In this document: piece by piece, positions 35,318 through 42,893 of the stretch
Position numbering within the stretch: the stretch's first letter is position 1
Layout: each line of letters starts with the position of its first letter
NCBI RefSeq assembly: GCF_900110765.1
Contig: NZ_FOEO01000046.1
Coordinates: 1-42,893 of the forward strand
DNA from: Pseudomonas sp. NFACC02
GTDB lineage: Bacteria; Pseudomonadota; Gammaproteobacteria; Pseudomonadales; Pseudomonadaceae
Direction of reading: 5' to 3'
DNA: 42,893 nt
Made by a program: the position numbers and the translations under genes
The notes under the pieces: generated by a model
Seen by the model: the letters and a program-made list of their open reading frames with translations, nothing else
Database searches by the model: none
What the model was told of the DNA's origin: nothing

Positions 35318-36700
35318 GTGAAAAAAGCCAGCACCGCTGTATTCGCCTTGTCCCTGCTCTCCTTGAGCATCGCGGCCCAGGCAGAGCCAACCAGTCAGGA
35401 GTTCGTTCCGACCACCCTGGCCACCACCAACGCCCAAAGCGAAGCCAAAGGCTTCCTCGAAGACTCCAAGATCACCGGTTCGACCCGGAACTGGTACGCC
35501 AACGAGCTGCTGCGTCGTGGGGGGAACTTCAGTCGTAGCGAGAACGGTGTCGTGGTCGATCGCGATCCGCGCCGTATCAACTGGGTGCAAGGCACCATCG
35601 TTGACTACAGCTCGGGTTTCACCCAGGGCACCGTCGGTTTCGCCACGCAGATGGCGGTTTATAACGCCGTCGCGCTGGACCGTGACAAGGACGACCTGAT
35701 GGGCGGCGCCAACCGTACGCTCACCAAAAACAACGGTGACGCGGTCGGCCAGTGGAGCAAGCTGGGCCTGGGCAACATCAAGGCACGCATCTCCAACACC
35801 ACACTGACCGCAGGCCGTCAGTCGCTGAACACGCCGGTACTGGCCTACATCGGCAACCGTGCGCTGCCGTCGAGCTTCGAGGGCGTGAGCATCCTGAGCG
35901 AAGAGTTCAACAACCTGTCGTTCCAGGCAGGCAGCTTCGACCGCGTTTCTCCGCGCTCCGAGCAGAGCCTGACCAAGTTCCGCTCTGAGTACACTGCAAA
36001 CCCGAACATCGAAGCGGATCACGTCGATATCGCAGGCGTGGACTACAAGCCGTTCAAGAGCCTGACCACCAGCTTGTATGCCTCCAACGTCCAAGACTTC
36101 TGGCACCAGTACTATTTCGCGTTCACCCATGAAATGGGCGACACCGACGTGTTGGGTCTGAGCACCAACCTGAACTACTACAAGACCAAAGACTCCGGTC
36201 AGAAGAAGATGGGCCCGATCGACAACGACACCTACTCCCTGTCGTTGACCGCTACCCACAAGGCGCACAGCTTCAGCATCGCGTATCAGGAAGTCGAGGG
36301 TGACACTTACTTCGACTACGTTCACGACAGCAACGCCATCTTCCTGGCCAACTCCCTGCTGTCTGACTTCAACGGACCGAACGAGAAGTCGGTACAGCTG
36401 AGCTACCTGCTGAACATGGCGGACTACGGCGTTCCCGGCCTGAAATTCAACATCTATCAGGCACGCGGCTTCGACATCGACGGCACGCACTACAAAGGCA
36501 CCGCTTACGACGTATCGAGAATGGACGGCGAAACCCATTACGAATACGGCATCGGCTCTTCGTACACCCTGCAGTCCGGTCCGTTGAAGGCCACGACCGT
36601 ACGTGCGACCTACACCACGCACCGCGCGAGCGCAGAACAGGCTGACGGCAACATCAACGAGTTCCGTCTGGTCACCACCATCCCGTTCAACATCCTGTAA
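35318..36700 (+). CDS. opdP: OprD-family outer-membrane porin, OpdP-like
   Basis: A 460-residue outer-membrane channel of the OprD (OccD) family with a Sec signal (cleavage near AAQA-EP). The mature N-terminus has FLEDSKITGSTRNWYANE, the family's first strand. Other marks are DPRRINWVQGTIVDYSSGFTQGTVGF, TAGRQSLNTPVLAYIGNRALPSSFEGVS and the terminal strand NEFRLVTTIPFNIL. In P. aeruginosa the porin in this position, OpdP, takes up glycine-glutamate and similar dipeptides (from memory). The start is a GTG at 35318 with GGGAG about nine bases upstream. The context supports a peptide route: porin, binding proteins, then DppBCDF. Confidence 0.92.
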   Translation: MKKASTAVFALSLLSLSIAAQAEPTSQEFVPTTLATTNAQSEAKGFLEDSKITGSTRNWYANELLRRGGNFSRSENGVVVDRDPRRINWVQGTIVDYSSGFTQGTVGFATQMAVYNAVALDRDKDDLMGGANRTLTKNNGDAVGQWSKLGLGNIKARISNTTLTAGRQSLNTPVLAYIGNRALPSSFEGVSILSEEFNNLSFQAGSFDRVSPRSEQSLTKFRSEYTANPNIEADHVDIAGVDYKPFKSLTTSLYASNVQDFWHQYYFAFTHEMGDTDVLGLSTNLNYYKTKDSGQKKMGPIDNDTYSLSLTATHKAHSFSIAYQEVEGDTYFDYVHDSNAIFLANSLLSDFNGPNEKSVQLSYLLNMADYGVPGLKFNIYQARGFDIDGTHYKGTAYDVSRMDGETHYEYGIGSSYTLQSGPLKATTVRATYTTHRASAEQADGNINEFRLVTTIPFNIL

Positions 36701-36802
36701 TCACAGAAACCGGTGAGTGTTCCGGGCCGTGGGTTCGCGCAGAACTTAATGGCCCGAAACACCCACTCATGAATGGCTTCATCACTTGCGGAGGGCGTTT
36801 AC

Positions 36803-38410
36803 TTGAAATCGACATTCAAACTCGCAACATTGCGCAACGCGGTCGCACTGGCGCTGTTCAGCGTCGCCGTCGGCGTTTCGGCCAAACCTCTGGTGGTCTG
36901 TACCGAAGCCAGCCCGGAAGGGTTCGACACGGCGCTGTACACCACCGCCGTTACCGCCGATGCGGCGGCGGAAACCATTTTCAACCGCCTGGTGGACTTC
37001 AAGCCTGGCACCACTGACATCGAACCGGCTCTGGCAGAGTCCTGGGACATCAGTGAAGACGGCCTCAATTACACGTTCCACCTGCGTAAAGGCGTCAAGT
37101 TTCACACCACCGACTACTTCAAACCGACACGCGACATGAATGCCGACGACGTGGTCTGGAGCTTCCAGCGTCAGCTGGACCCCAACCACCCATGGCACAA
37201 GCAATCGACCGTCGGTTACCCGTACTTTGAAAGCATGGGCTTCAAAGAGCTGCTGAAAAGCGTCGAGAAAGTCGACGACAGCACCGTCAAATTCACCCTG
37301 ACCCGCCGTGAAGCACCGTTCCTGGCCGACGTTGCCATGGCCTTCGCCTCGATCTACTCGGCCGAATACGCCGACCAGTTGCTCAAGGCCAACAAGACCG
37401 ATGAGCTGAACAGTCACCCGATTGGCACCGGCCCGTTCATCTTCCAGCGCTACGCAAAAGACGCCCAGGTGCGCTTCAAGGCCAACCCGGATTACTTCCG
37501 TGGCAAGCCGCCGGCTGACACGCTGGTCCTGGCCATCGCCACCGATAACAACGTGCGCCTGCAGAAACTCAAGGCCAACGAGTGCCAGATCGCGTTGTAT
37601 CCGAAGCCGGACGATATCCCGAGCATCAAGAAAGACCCGAATCTGAAAGTCGACGAGCTGAACGCGATGACGACCGCCTACATCGCGATGAACACCACGC
37701 ACAAGTACATGAGCGATGTGCGCGTGCGTAAGGCCATCGAACTCGCCTTCGACAAGGAAGCCTATGTCAATGCGCTGTTCGGCAAGGGCAACGCCACCGT
37801 CGCGGTCAACCCGTACCCGGACACGCTGCTGGGCTACAACAAAACGCTGAAGAATCCGCCACACGACCTGGACAAGGCACGGGCCTTGCTCAAGGAGGCT
37901 GGCGTTCCGGAGGGCACCGTGCTGACCCTGTTCACCCGTAACGGCGGCGGCCCGACCAACCCGAACCCGATGCTGGGGGCACAAATGATGCAGGCCGATT
38001 TGGCGAAAGTCGGCATTAAGTTAGATATTCGCGTCATGGAATGGGGTGAAATGCTCAAACGGGCGAAAAACGGCGAACACGACATGGTGTCCGCTGGCTG
38101 GGCAGGCGACAATGGCGACCCTGATAACTTCCTGACCCCGAACCTCAGTTGCGAGGCCGCCAAAAACGGCGAAAACTACGCGCGCTGGTGCAATCAGAAG
38201 TTCCAGACGTTGATCGATGAGGCTCGGGAAAAGACCGACCCGGCCGAACGCGCTGCGCTTTACGAGCAGGCACAGGCGATCTTCAATCAGGATCTGCCAT
38301 GGATCAGCATGGCGCACACCAAGATGTTCACTGCAATGCGCAAGAACGTAGAGGGCTATCACATTAGCCCGCTCACCACTAATAACTTCGCTACCACCCA
38401 AGTGAAGTAG
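36803..38410 (+). CDS. dppA4: Dipeptide ABC transporter periplasmic binding protein (operon copy)
   Basis: A 535-residue DppA-type binding protein that leads dppBCDF. It is clearly more distant from the other three: TEASPEGFDTALYTTAVTADAAAETIFNRL at the N-terminus, HPWHKQSTVGYPYFESMGF in place of DPFRKAYP, and TRNGGGPTNPNP instead of AMPVQRPYNPNA. The start is probably the TTG at 36803, because GGAGGG lies nine bases upstream and the residues after it form a good Sec signal (cleavage near VSA-KP). An ATG at 36773 would place ten extra polar residues in front. It is likely the main binding subunit, co-transcribed with the permease genes. Confidence 0.9.
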   Translation: MKSTFKLATLRNAVALALFSVAVGVSAKPLVVCTEASPEGFDTALYTTAVTADAAAETIFNRLVDFKPGTTDIEPALAESWDISEDGLNYTFHLRKGVKFHTTDYFKPTRDMNADDVVWSFQRQLDPNHPWHKQSTVGYPYFESMGFKELLKSVEKVDDSTVKFTLTRREAPFLADVAMAFASIYSAEYADQLLKANKTDELNSHPIGTGPFIFQRYAKDAQVRFKANPDYFRGKPPADTLVLAIATDNNVRLQKLKANECQIALYPKPDDIPSIKKDPNLKVDELNAMTTAYIAMNTTHKYMSDVRVRKAIELAFDKEAYVNALFGKGNATVAVNPYPDTLLGYNKTLKNPPHDLDKARALLKEAGVPEGTVLTLFTRNGGGPTNPNPMLGAQMMQADLAKVGIKLDIRVMEWGEMLKRAKNGEHDMVSAGWAGDNGDPDNFLTPNLSCEAAKNGENYARWCNQKFQTLIDEAREKTDPAERAALYEQAQAIFNQDLPWISMAHTKMFTAMRKNVEGYHISPLTTNNFATTQVK

Positions 38411-38419
38411 AAGAAGAAT

Positions 38420-38450
38420 CCGGCGGGCCCGCAACAATGGGCCCCGCCGG
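38420..38450 (+). promoter_or_regulatory. Intercistronic hairpin between dppA4 and dppB
   Basis: CCGGCGGGCCC (38420-38430) pairs with GGGCCCCGCCGG (38439-38450) with one bulged base and an eight-base loop. It starts nine bases after the dppA4 stop and 36 bases before dppB, without a T-tract. Such hairpins commonly let the binding-protein mRNA accumulate above the permease mRNA (known from other ABC operons). Confidence 0.65.
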
Positions 38451-38485
38451 TACACGCCTAACCGGCAGATGAGGTACACGAGAAG

Positions 38486-39496
38486 ATGTTTAGTTTTATC
38501 GCTCGCCGAGTGGGGTTGCTAATACCCACCTTCTTCGGCATCACCTTGCTGACCTTCGCCTTGATTCGCCTGATTCCGGGCGACCCGGTCGAAGTCATGA
38601 TGGGTGAACGCCGGGTCGATCCGGAAATGCACGCCCAAGCCATGGAACGTCTTGGCCTGAACAAACCCCTTTATGCGCAATACATCGATTACGTCGGCAA
38701 GCTCGCCCATGGCGACCTCGGCGAATCGCTGCGTACGCGCACGAGCGTGTGGACCGAATTCACCTCGCTGTTCCCGGCAACACTGGAACTGTCGATTGCG
38801 GCGCTGATATTCGCGGGCATCCTCGGACTTCTGGCCGGCGTCATCGCAGCCCTCAGGCGAGGGTCCCTGTTCGACCATGGCGTGATGGGTATTTCGCTCG
38901 CGGGATACTCGATGCCGATCTTCTGGTGGGGCCTGATCCTGATCATGTTCTTCTCGGTATCGCTGGGCTGGACCCCGGTATCGGGTCGTATCGACCTGCT
39001 GTACGACATTCCGCCCAAAACCGGCTTCATGCTGATCGACACCTTGCTCAGCGATGAAGAAGGCTCCTTCATGGACGCGCTGCGTCACCTGATTCTGCCG
39101 GCCATCGTGCTGGGCACCATCCCGCTGGCGGTGATCGCCCGGATGACCCGCTCTTCGATGCTCGAAGTGCTGCGTGAAGACTATGTGCGTACCGCTCGCG
39201 CCAAAGGCCTTTCGCCGGCTCGCGTGGTGTTCGTTCACGGCCTGCGCAACGCCCTGATCCCGGTGCTGACGGTGTTCGGCCTGCAAGTGGGCACACTGCT
39301 CGCCGGTGCGGTCCTGACCGAAACGATCTTCTCCTGGCCGGGTATCGGCAAATGGCTCATCGAGGCCATTGGCGCACGTGACTACCCTGTCGTGCAGAAC
39401 GGCATCCTGCTAATCGCCTGCCTGGTGATTCTGGTCAACTTCGTGGTGGACATCCTCTACGGCTTTGCCAACCCACGCATTCGTCACCAGCGCTGA
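38486..39496 (+). CDS. dppB: Dipeptide ABC transporter permease DppB
   Basis: A 336-residue inner-membrane permease with about six helices. It forms the heterodimeric channel with DppC. FSFIARRVGLLIPTFFGITLLTF is the standard N-terminal helix, followed by LIPGDPVEVMMG and LGLNKPLYAQYIDYVGKLAHGDLG, the DppB/OppB periplasmic region. The cytoplasmic EAA loop is LREDYVRTARAKGLSPARVVFVHGLRNALIPVL. It follows dppA4 by 75 bases and precedes dppC by 10 bases. Confidence 0.96.
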   Translation: MFSFIARRVGLLIPTFFGITLLTFALIRLIPGDPVEVMMGERRVDPEMHAQAMERLGLNKPLYAQYIDYVGKLAHGDLGESLRTRTSVWTEFTSLFPATLELSIAALIFAGILGLLAGVIAALRRGSLFDHGVMGISLAGYSMPIFWWGLILIMFFSVSLGWTPVSGRIDLLYDIPPKTGFMLIDTLLSDEEGSFMDALRHLILPAIVLGTIPLAVIARMTRSSMLEVLREDYVRTARAKGLSPARVVFVHGLRNALIPVLTVFGLQVGTLLAGAVLTETIFSWPGIGKWLIEAIGARDYPVVQNGILLIACLVILVNFVVDILYGFANPRIRHQR

Positions 39497-39506
39497 GATC
39501 ACTTTT

Positions 39507-40418
39507 ATGAGCACACCTACTCCTGTAGTAGCAGTCGATCAAAGCCTGCTCTACCCGTCCGTATACAAAGAGTTCTGGCAGCATTTCGCCAAGAACAAAG
39601 GCGCAGTGGCCGGTCTGGCTTTCATGTTGCTGATCGTTTTCTGCGCCATCTTCGCCCCGTGGGTCGCGCCGCATGACCCGAGCGAGCAGTACCGTGACTT
39701 CCTGTTGACCCCACCGGTCTGGCTGGAAGGTGGCCAATGGCAGTTCCTGCTGGGCACCGACGAACTGGGTCGCGACCTGCTGTCGCGCCTGATCCAGGGT
39801 TCGCGCCTGTCGCTGCTGATCGGTCTGTCGTCGGTGGTGATGTCGTTGATTCCGGGAATCCTCATGGGCCTGCTGGCCGGTTTCTTCCCGAAAATCCTCG
39901 GCCCGACCATCATGCGCCTGATGGACATCATGCTCGCCCTGCCTTCGCTGCTGCTGGCTGTGGCCATCGTCGCGATCCTCGGCCCTGGGCTGATCAACAC
40001 CGTGATCGCCATCGCGATCGTGTCCTTGCCGTCGTATGTGCGCCTGACCCGTGCGGCGGTCATGGGCGAACTGAACCGCGACTACGTGACCGCTGCCCGT
40101 CTGGCCGGCGCCACCCTGCCGCGCCTGATGTTCATCACCGTGTTGCCGAACTGCATGGCACCGCTGATCGTTCAAGCGACCTTGAGCTTTTCCTCGGCGA
40201 TTCTCGACGCTGCGGCGTTGGGCTTCCTCGGTCTGGGTGTGCAACCGCCAACGCCTGAGTGGGGCACCATGCTCGCTTCGGCCCGCGACTACATCGAACG
40301 CGCCTGGTGGGTGGTGAGCCTTCCCGGTCTGACCATTTTGCTCAGCGTGCTGGCAATCAACCTGATGGGCGACGGTCTGCGCGATGCGCTGGACCCGAAA
40401 CTCAAGAACGCCGCCTGA
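39507..40418 (+). CDS. dppC: Dipeptide ABC transporter permease DppC
   Basis: A 303-residue partner permease. An N-terminal cytoplasmic segment (about 1-30, with FWQHFAKNKGAVAGLAF) leads into the first helix. Next come WVAPHDPSEQYRDF and LLGTDELGRDLLSRLIQGSRLSL, both conserved in DppC/OppC. The EAA loop is LNRDYVTAARLAGATLPRLMFITVLPN, and the C-terminus has GLGVQPPTPEWGTML. The ATG at 39507 lies 10 bases after the dppB stop; an in-frame start further upstream would lie inside dppB and add non-family residues. Confidence 0.96.
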   Translation: MSTPTPVVAVDQSLLYPSVYKEFWQHFAKNKGAVAGLAFMLLIVFCAIFAPWVAPHDPSEQYRDFLLTPPVWLEGGQWQFLLGTDELGRDLLSRLIQGSRLSLLIGLSSVVMSLIPGILMGLLAGFFPKILGPTIMRLMDIMLALPSLLLAVAIVAILGPGLINTVIAIAIVSLPSYVRLTRAAVMGELNRDYVTAARLAGATLPRLMFITVLPNCMAPLIVQATLSFSSAILDAAALGFLGLGVQPPTPEWGTMLASARDYIERAWWVVSLPGLTILLSVLAINLMGDGLRDALDPKLKNAA

Positions 40419-40428
40419 GGACGTCCGA

Positions 40429-41397
40429 ATGCCACTTTTAGAAATCAAGAACCTCAACGTTCGCTTCGGCGATGCCACCGCCACGCCTGTTGTCGATGGC
40501 CTGGACCTGGCCGTGGACAAAGGCGAAGTCCTGGCCATCGTCGGTGAGTCAGGCTCGGGTAAATCCGTGACCATGATGGCGCTGATGGGCCTGATCGATC
40601 ATCCCGGCATCGTGACCGCCGACTCGTTGATCTTCGACGGCAAGGACATGCTCAAGCTCAACCCGCGTCAGCGTCGCCAGATCGTCGGCAAGGACTTGTC
40701 GATGGTCTTCCAGGACCCGATGACCGCGTTGAACCCGAGCTACACCGTGGGCTTCCAGATCAAGGAAGTCCTCAAGCAGCACTTGGGCCTGTCGGGCAAA
40801 GCCGCTCACCAGCGCGCGCTGGAACTGCTGCAGAAGGTTGAAATCCCGGGCGCCGCGCAGCGTCTGGACGCATACCCGCATCAACTGTCCGGCGGTATGA
40901 GCCAGCGTGTCGCGATCGCCATGGCCATTGCCGGCGAGCCAAAACTGCTGATCGCCGACGAACCGACCACCGCCCTCGACGTGACCATTCAGGCGCAGAT
41001 CATGGACCTACTGCTGGCTCTGCAGAAAGAGCAGGACATGGCACTGGTGCTGATTACCCACGACCTCGCCGTCGTGGCCGAAACCGCTCAGCGCGTCTGC
41101 GTGATGTACGCCGGTCAGGCGGTGGAAGTCGGTCAGGTCCCTGGCCTGTTCGACGTGCCTGCGCACCCGTACAGCGAAGCCCTGCTGGCGGCGATTCCCG
41201 AGCACAGCATGGGCGCCGAGCGTCTGTCGACCCTGCCGGGCATCGTTCCCGGGCGTTACGACCGACCAAGCGGCTGCCTGCTGTCGCCGCGCTGCCCGTA
41301 CGTTCAAGAAAAATGCCGCCAGCAGCGCCCAGCTCTGGACCCTAAAGCCCACAGCATCGTGCGTTGCTTCTATCCGCTGAATCAGGAGGTGGCGTAA
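40429..41397 (+). CDS. dppD: Dipeptide ABC transporter ATPase DppD
   Basis: A 322-residue cytoplasmic ATPase subunit. Walker A is GESGSGKS (39-46), the Q-loop VFQDPMTALNPSYTVG, the signature LSGGMSQRVAIAMAI, Walker B LLIADEPTTALD, and the H-loop LITHDLAVVAE. The C-terminal oligopeptide/dipeptide domain carries a Cys cluster (SGCLLSPRCPYVQEKC, then VRCFYP) typical of the iron-sulfur-binding DppD/OppD branch. It begins 10 bases after dppC. Its stop overlaps the dppF start by one base. Confidence 0.96.
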   Translation: MPLLEIKNLNVRFGDATATPVVDGLDLAVDKGEVLAIVGESGSGKSVTMMALMGLIDHPGIVTADSLIFDGKDMLKLNPRQRRQIVGKDLSMVFQDPMTALNPSYTVGFQIKEVLKQHLGLSGKAAHQRALELLQKVEIPGAAQRLDAYPHQLSGGMSQRVAIAMAIAGEPKLLIADEPTTALDVTIQAQIMDLLLALQKEQDMALVLITHDLAVVAETAQRVCVMYAGQAVEVGQVPGLFDVPAHPYSEALLAAIPEHSMGAERLSTLPGIVPGRYDRPSGCLLSPRCPYVQEKCRQQRPALDPKAHSIVRCFYPLNQEVA

Positions 41398-42371
41398 TGA
41401 GCGAAATCGTACTGACCGCCCGTGACCTCACCCGTCACTACGATGTATCCCGTGGTTTGTTCAAACCACACGCCACCGTACGCGCACTCAACGGTGTGTC
41501 GTTCGAACTGGAAGCCGGCAAGACCCTGGCGGTCGTCGGTGAGTCCGGCTGCGGCAAGTCTACCCTCGCCCGCGCGCTGACCTTGATCGAAGAGCCGTCT
41601 TCAGGTTCCCTGAAAATCGCCGGCCAGGAAGTGGCTGGCGCGACCAAGGCGCAACGCAAGCAACTGCGCAAAGACGTGCAGATGGTGTTCCAGAGCCCAT
41701 ACGCCTCGCTGAACCCTCGCCAGAAGATCGGTGATCAACTGGGTGAACCGCTGCTGATCAACACCAGCCTGTCGGCGGCCGAACGTCGCGAGAAAGTGCA
41801 GGCGATGATGAAGCAGGTCGGTCTGCGTCCTGAGCATTATCAGCGCTATCCGCATATGTTCTCCGGTGGTCAGCGTCAGCGTATCGCGCTGGCCCGCGCG
41901 ATGATGCTGCAACCCAAAGTGCTGGTGGCGGACGAACCGACTTCGGCGCTGGACGTGTCGATTCAGGCGCAAGTCTTGAACCTGTTCATGGACCTGCAGC
42001 AGGAGTTCAACACCGGCTATGTGTTCATCTCGCACAACCTGGCGGTGGTGCGTCATGTCGCGGATACCGTGCTGGTGATGTACTTGGGGCGTCCGGCGGA
42101 GATGGGGCCGAAGGAGGAGATTTATAACCGCCCTCTGCACCCGTACACGCAGGCGCTGCTGTCGGCCACGCCGACGATTCATCCGGATCCTTCGAAGCCG
42201 AAGATCAAGATCGTGGGTGAGCTGCCTAACCCGCTGAATCCGCCTTCGGGTTGTGCGTTCCATAAGCGTTGCCCGTATGCGACTGAGCGTTGCAGTGCGG
42301 AGATTCCTGAACTGCGGACGGTGGATAACCGTCAGGTGGCGTGTCATTACGCGGAGCAGTTTGTGGCGTGA
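41397..42371 (+). CDS. dppF: Dipeptide ABC transporter ATPase DppF
   Basis: A 324-residue cytoplasmic ATPase that pairs with DppD. It has HYDVSRGLFKPHATVRALNGVSFE at the N-terminus, Walker A GESGCGKST, Q-loop VFQSPYASLNPRQKIG, signature FSGGQRQRIALARAM, Walker B LVADEPTSALD, H-loop FISHNLAVV, and the C-terminal Cys segment SGCAFHKRCPYATERC. The ATG at 41397 overlaps the dppD stop (TAATG) and has AGGAGG nine bases upstream, inside dppD. It is the last gene of the operon, followed by a terminator. Confidence 0.96.
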   Translation: MSEIVLTARDLTRHYDVSRGLFKPHATVRALNGVSFELEAGKTLAVVGESGCGKSTLARALTLIEEPSSGSLKIAGQEVAGATKAQRKQLRKDVQMVFQSPYASLNPRQKIGDQLGEPLLINTSLSAAERREKVQAMMKQVGLRPEHYQRYPHMFSGGQRQRIALARAMMLQPKVLVADEPTSALDVSIQAQVLNLFMDLQQEFNTGYVFISHNLAVVRHVADTVLVMYLGRPAEMGPKEEIYNRPLHPYTQALLSATPTIHPDPSKPKIKIVGELPNPLNPPSGCAFHKRCPYATERCSAEIPELRTVDNRQVACHYAEQFVA

Positions 42372-42398
42372 CTCGCTGCTGATTGCTGAGTGAAGAGA

Positions 42399-42433
42399 GG
42401 CCGTTGCGTGTGAGCGTGAACGGCCTTTTTTTA
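42399..42433 (+). terminator. Rho-independent terminator of the dpp operon
   Basis: AGGCCGTT (42399-42406) pairs with AACGGCCT (42420-42427) across a 13-base loop and runs into seven T residues (42427-42433). It lies 28 bases after the dppF stop. Confidence 0.92.
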
Positions 42434-42497
42434 TGGGTTTGGGATTGTGTGTATATCCGTTGCTGCGGTAACGGCGGCTTAGGGTTCCGCTCTTACA

Positions 42498-42710
42498 GCG
42501 GGTCACTTTTTTCAAGAGCCAAAAAAGTAACCAAAAAGGCCCTGCTCCTGGTTGGGCCCTCGTTCCTCGGGTACCCGCACTCCGACGACGCTCCGTGGGC
42601 CCGCGCCGAACGGGCATCCATGCCCTGACGGCGCTCTCGCGGCATCCATGCCGCTCGACCCACTGCGCGTCGCCTGCGTTTGGCCTGCACCCAAGTCGCG
42701 TTCTGTGGTG
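42498..42710 (-). repeat. Inverted second copy of the 5' intergenic repeat
   Basis: Read on the minus strand from 42710, this matches 105-316 closely (roughly nine bases in ten by eye). A central run around the GGGCATGGATGCCCG palindrome is almost unchanged. The second terminal inverted end present at 431-472 is absent here, so this copy is partial. Bases 42434-42497 hold nothing else I recognise. Confidence 0.75.
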
Positions 42711-42743
42711 TTTGAGCCATTGATGTAGAAGAGCAAAATCAAC

Positions 42744-42779
42744 AGCAGAAGCAGGAGCAGGAGCAGGAGCAAAAGCAGA
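42744..42779 (+). repeat. Short tandem hexamer repeat
   Basis: Six tandem hexamers of the form AGCAGR/AGCAAA: AGCAGA, three times AGCAGG, AGCAAA, AGCAGA. The opposite strand can be read as a Leu-rich frame, which I do not regard as a gene. Confidence 0.75.
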
Positions 42780-42800
42780 ACTGTCAGATTGACTCGGTCT

Positions 42801-42827
42801 CTGTAGGAGCGTGGCTTGTCCCGCGAT
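42801..42827 (+). repeat. REP-like unit near the right edge
   Basis: CTGTAGGAGCGTGGCTTGTC continues into CCGCGAT, the same core as 1680-1711 in the opposite sense. It is followed by CAGCGGTAGCAAAATCAGGCGAC, a flank also seen near 19575-19640. A partner unit probably lies beyond the window. Confidence 0.6.
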
Positions 42828-42893
42828 CTACCGCGCAGCGGTAGCAAAATCAGGCGACTCGGTTTTGCCTGACACTCCGCATGCACAGGTCTT

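Noticed and set aside
42512..42886. Minus-strand frame with a poly-Leu stretch
   Set aside because: The Leu run is only the hexamer repeat at 42744-42779 read backwards; the rest is the dispersed intergenic repeat.
1..42893. CRISPR array, tRNA, rRNA or integrase
   Set aside because: No regularly spaced repeats, cloverleaf sequence, rRNA segment or integrase/transposase motif was found on either strand; the repeats present are REP-like pairs.

Overview
The window reads as a chromosomal segment of a Pseudomonas (fluorescens/syringae-like lineage). The basis is about 60% G+C, a fruBKA/fruR locus with the pseudomonad multiphosphoryl-transfer protein, a roxSR pair, an OprD-family porin inside a dipeptide ABC locus, and many REP-like repeats carrying the core 'GTAGGAGCG(C/T)G'. 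No rRNA, tRNA, CRISPR array or transposase gene is visible. From memory, the right half (roxR-roxS-SIMPL protein-dppA paralogs-opdP-dppA-dppBCDF) follows the P. aeruginosa PA4493-PA4506 order.

Left part (1-9.0 kb, mostly minus strand): a 368-bp repeat element, an AEC-family transporter, a Tat-exported PhoD-like phosphatase, and the fructose PTS operon fruB-fruK-fruA. fruR is divergent (9.4 kb, plus strand), and a sequence fitting the Cra/FruR operator consensus lies in the shared intergenic region. FruB carries phosphate from PEP through EI, HPr and IIA domains, FruA imports fructose as fructose-1-phosphate, and FruK makes fructose-1,6-bisphosphate.

Middle (10.4-22.4 kb): a TatD hydrolase, a small membrane protein of the low-affinity iron permease family, a DUF3182 ATP-grasp-like protein overlapping an alpha/beta hydrolase, a zinc alcohol dehydrogenase, and an aldarate catabolic set (garD, a GudP-type MFS importer and kdgD). 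A FadR-type regulator lies nearby. A 13-base motif, GTTGTACGATSAC, occurs in the same orientation upstream of kdgD, the regulator and the AEC transporter, which suggests one small regulon. Between kdgD and the regulator sits a low-G+C island: hcp, a Tlde1-like L,D-transpeptidase-fold effector gene, and two tandem paralogous two-helix membrane proteins that look like immunity proteins.

Right part (22.5-42.9 kb): an SbmA/YddA-like ABC transporter, the redox two-component pair roxR/roxS, a secreted SIMPL-domain protein, and a large HET-C protein with an N-terminal HEXXH zincin-like motif. The peptide-uptake locus follows, with four periplasmic binding proteins, an OpdP-like porin, and the DppBCDF transporter ending at a clear terminator. 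Hairpins follow the binding-protein genes. The last 460 bp are repeats, including an inverted copy of the 5' repeat.
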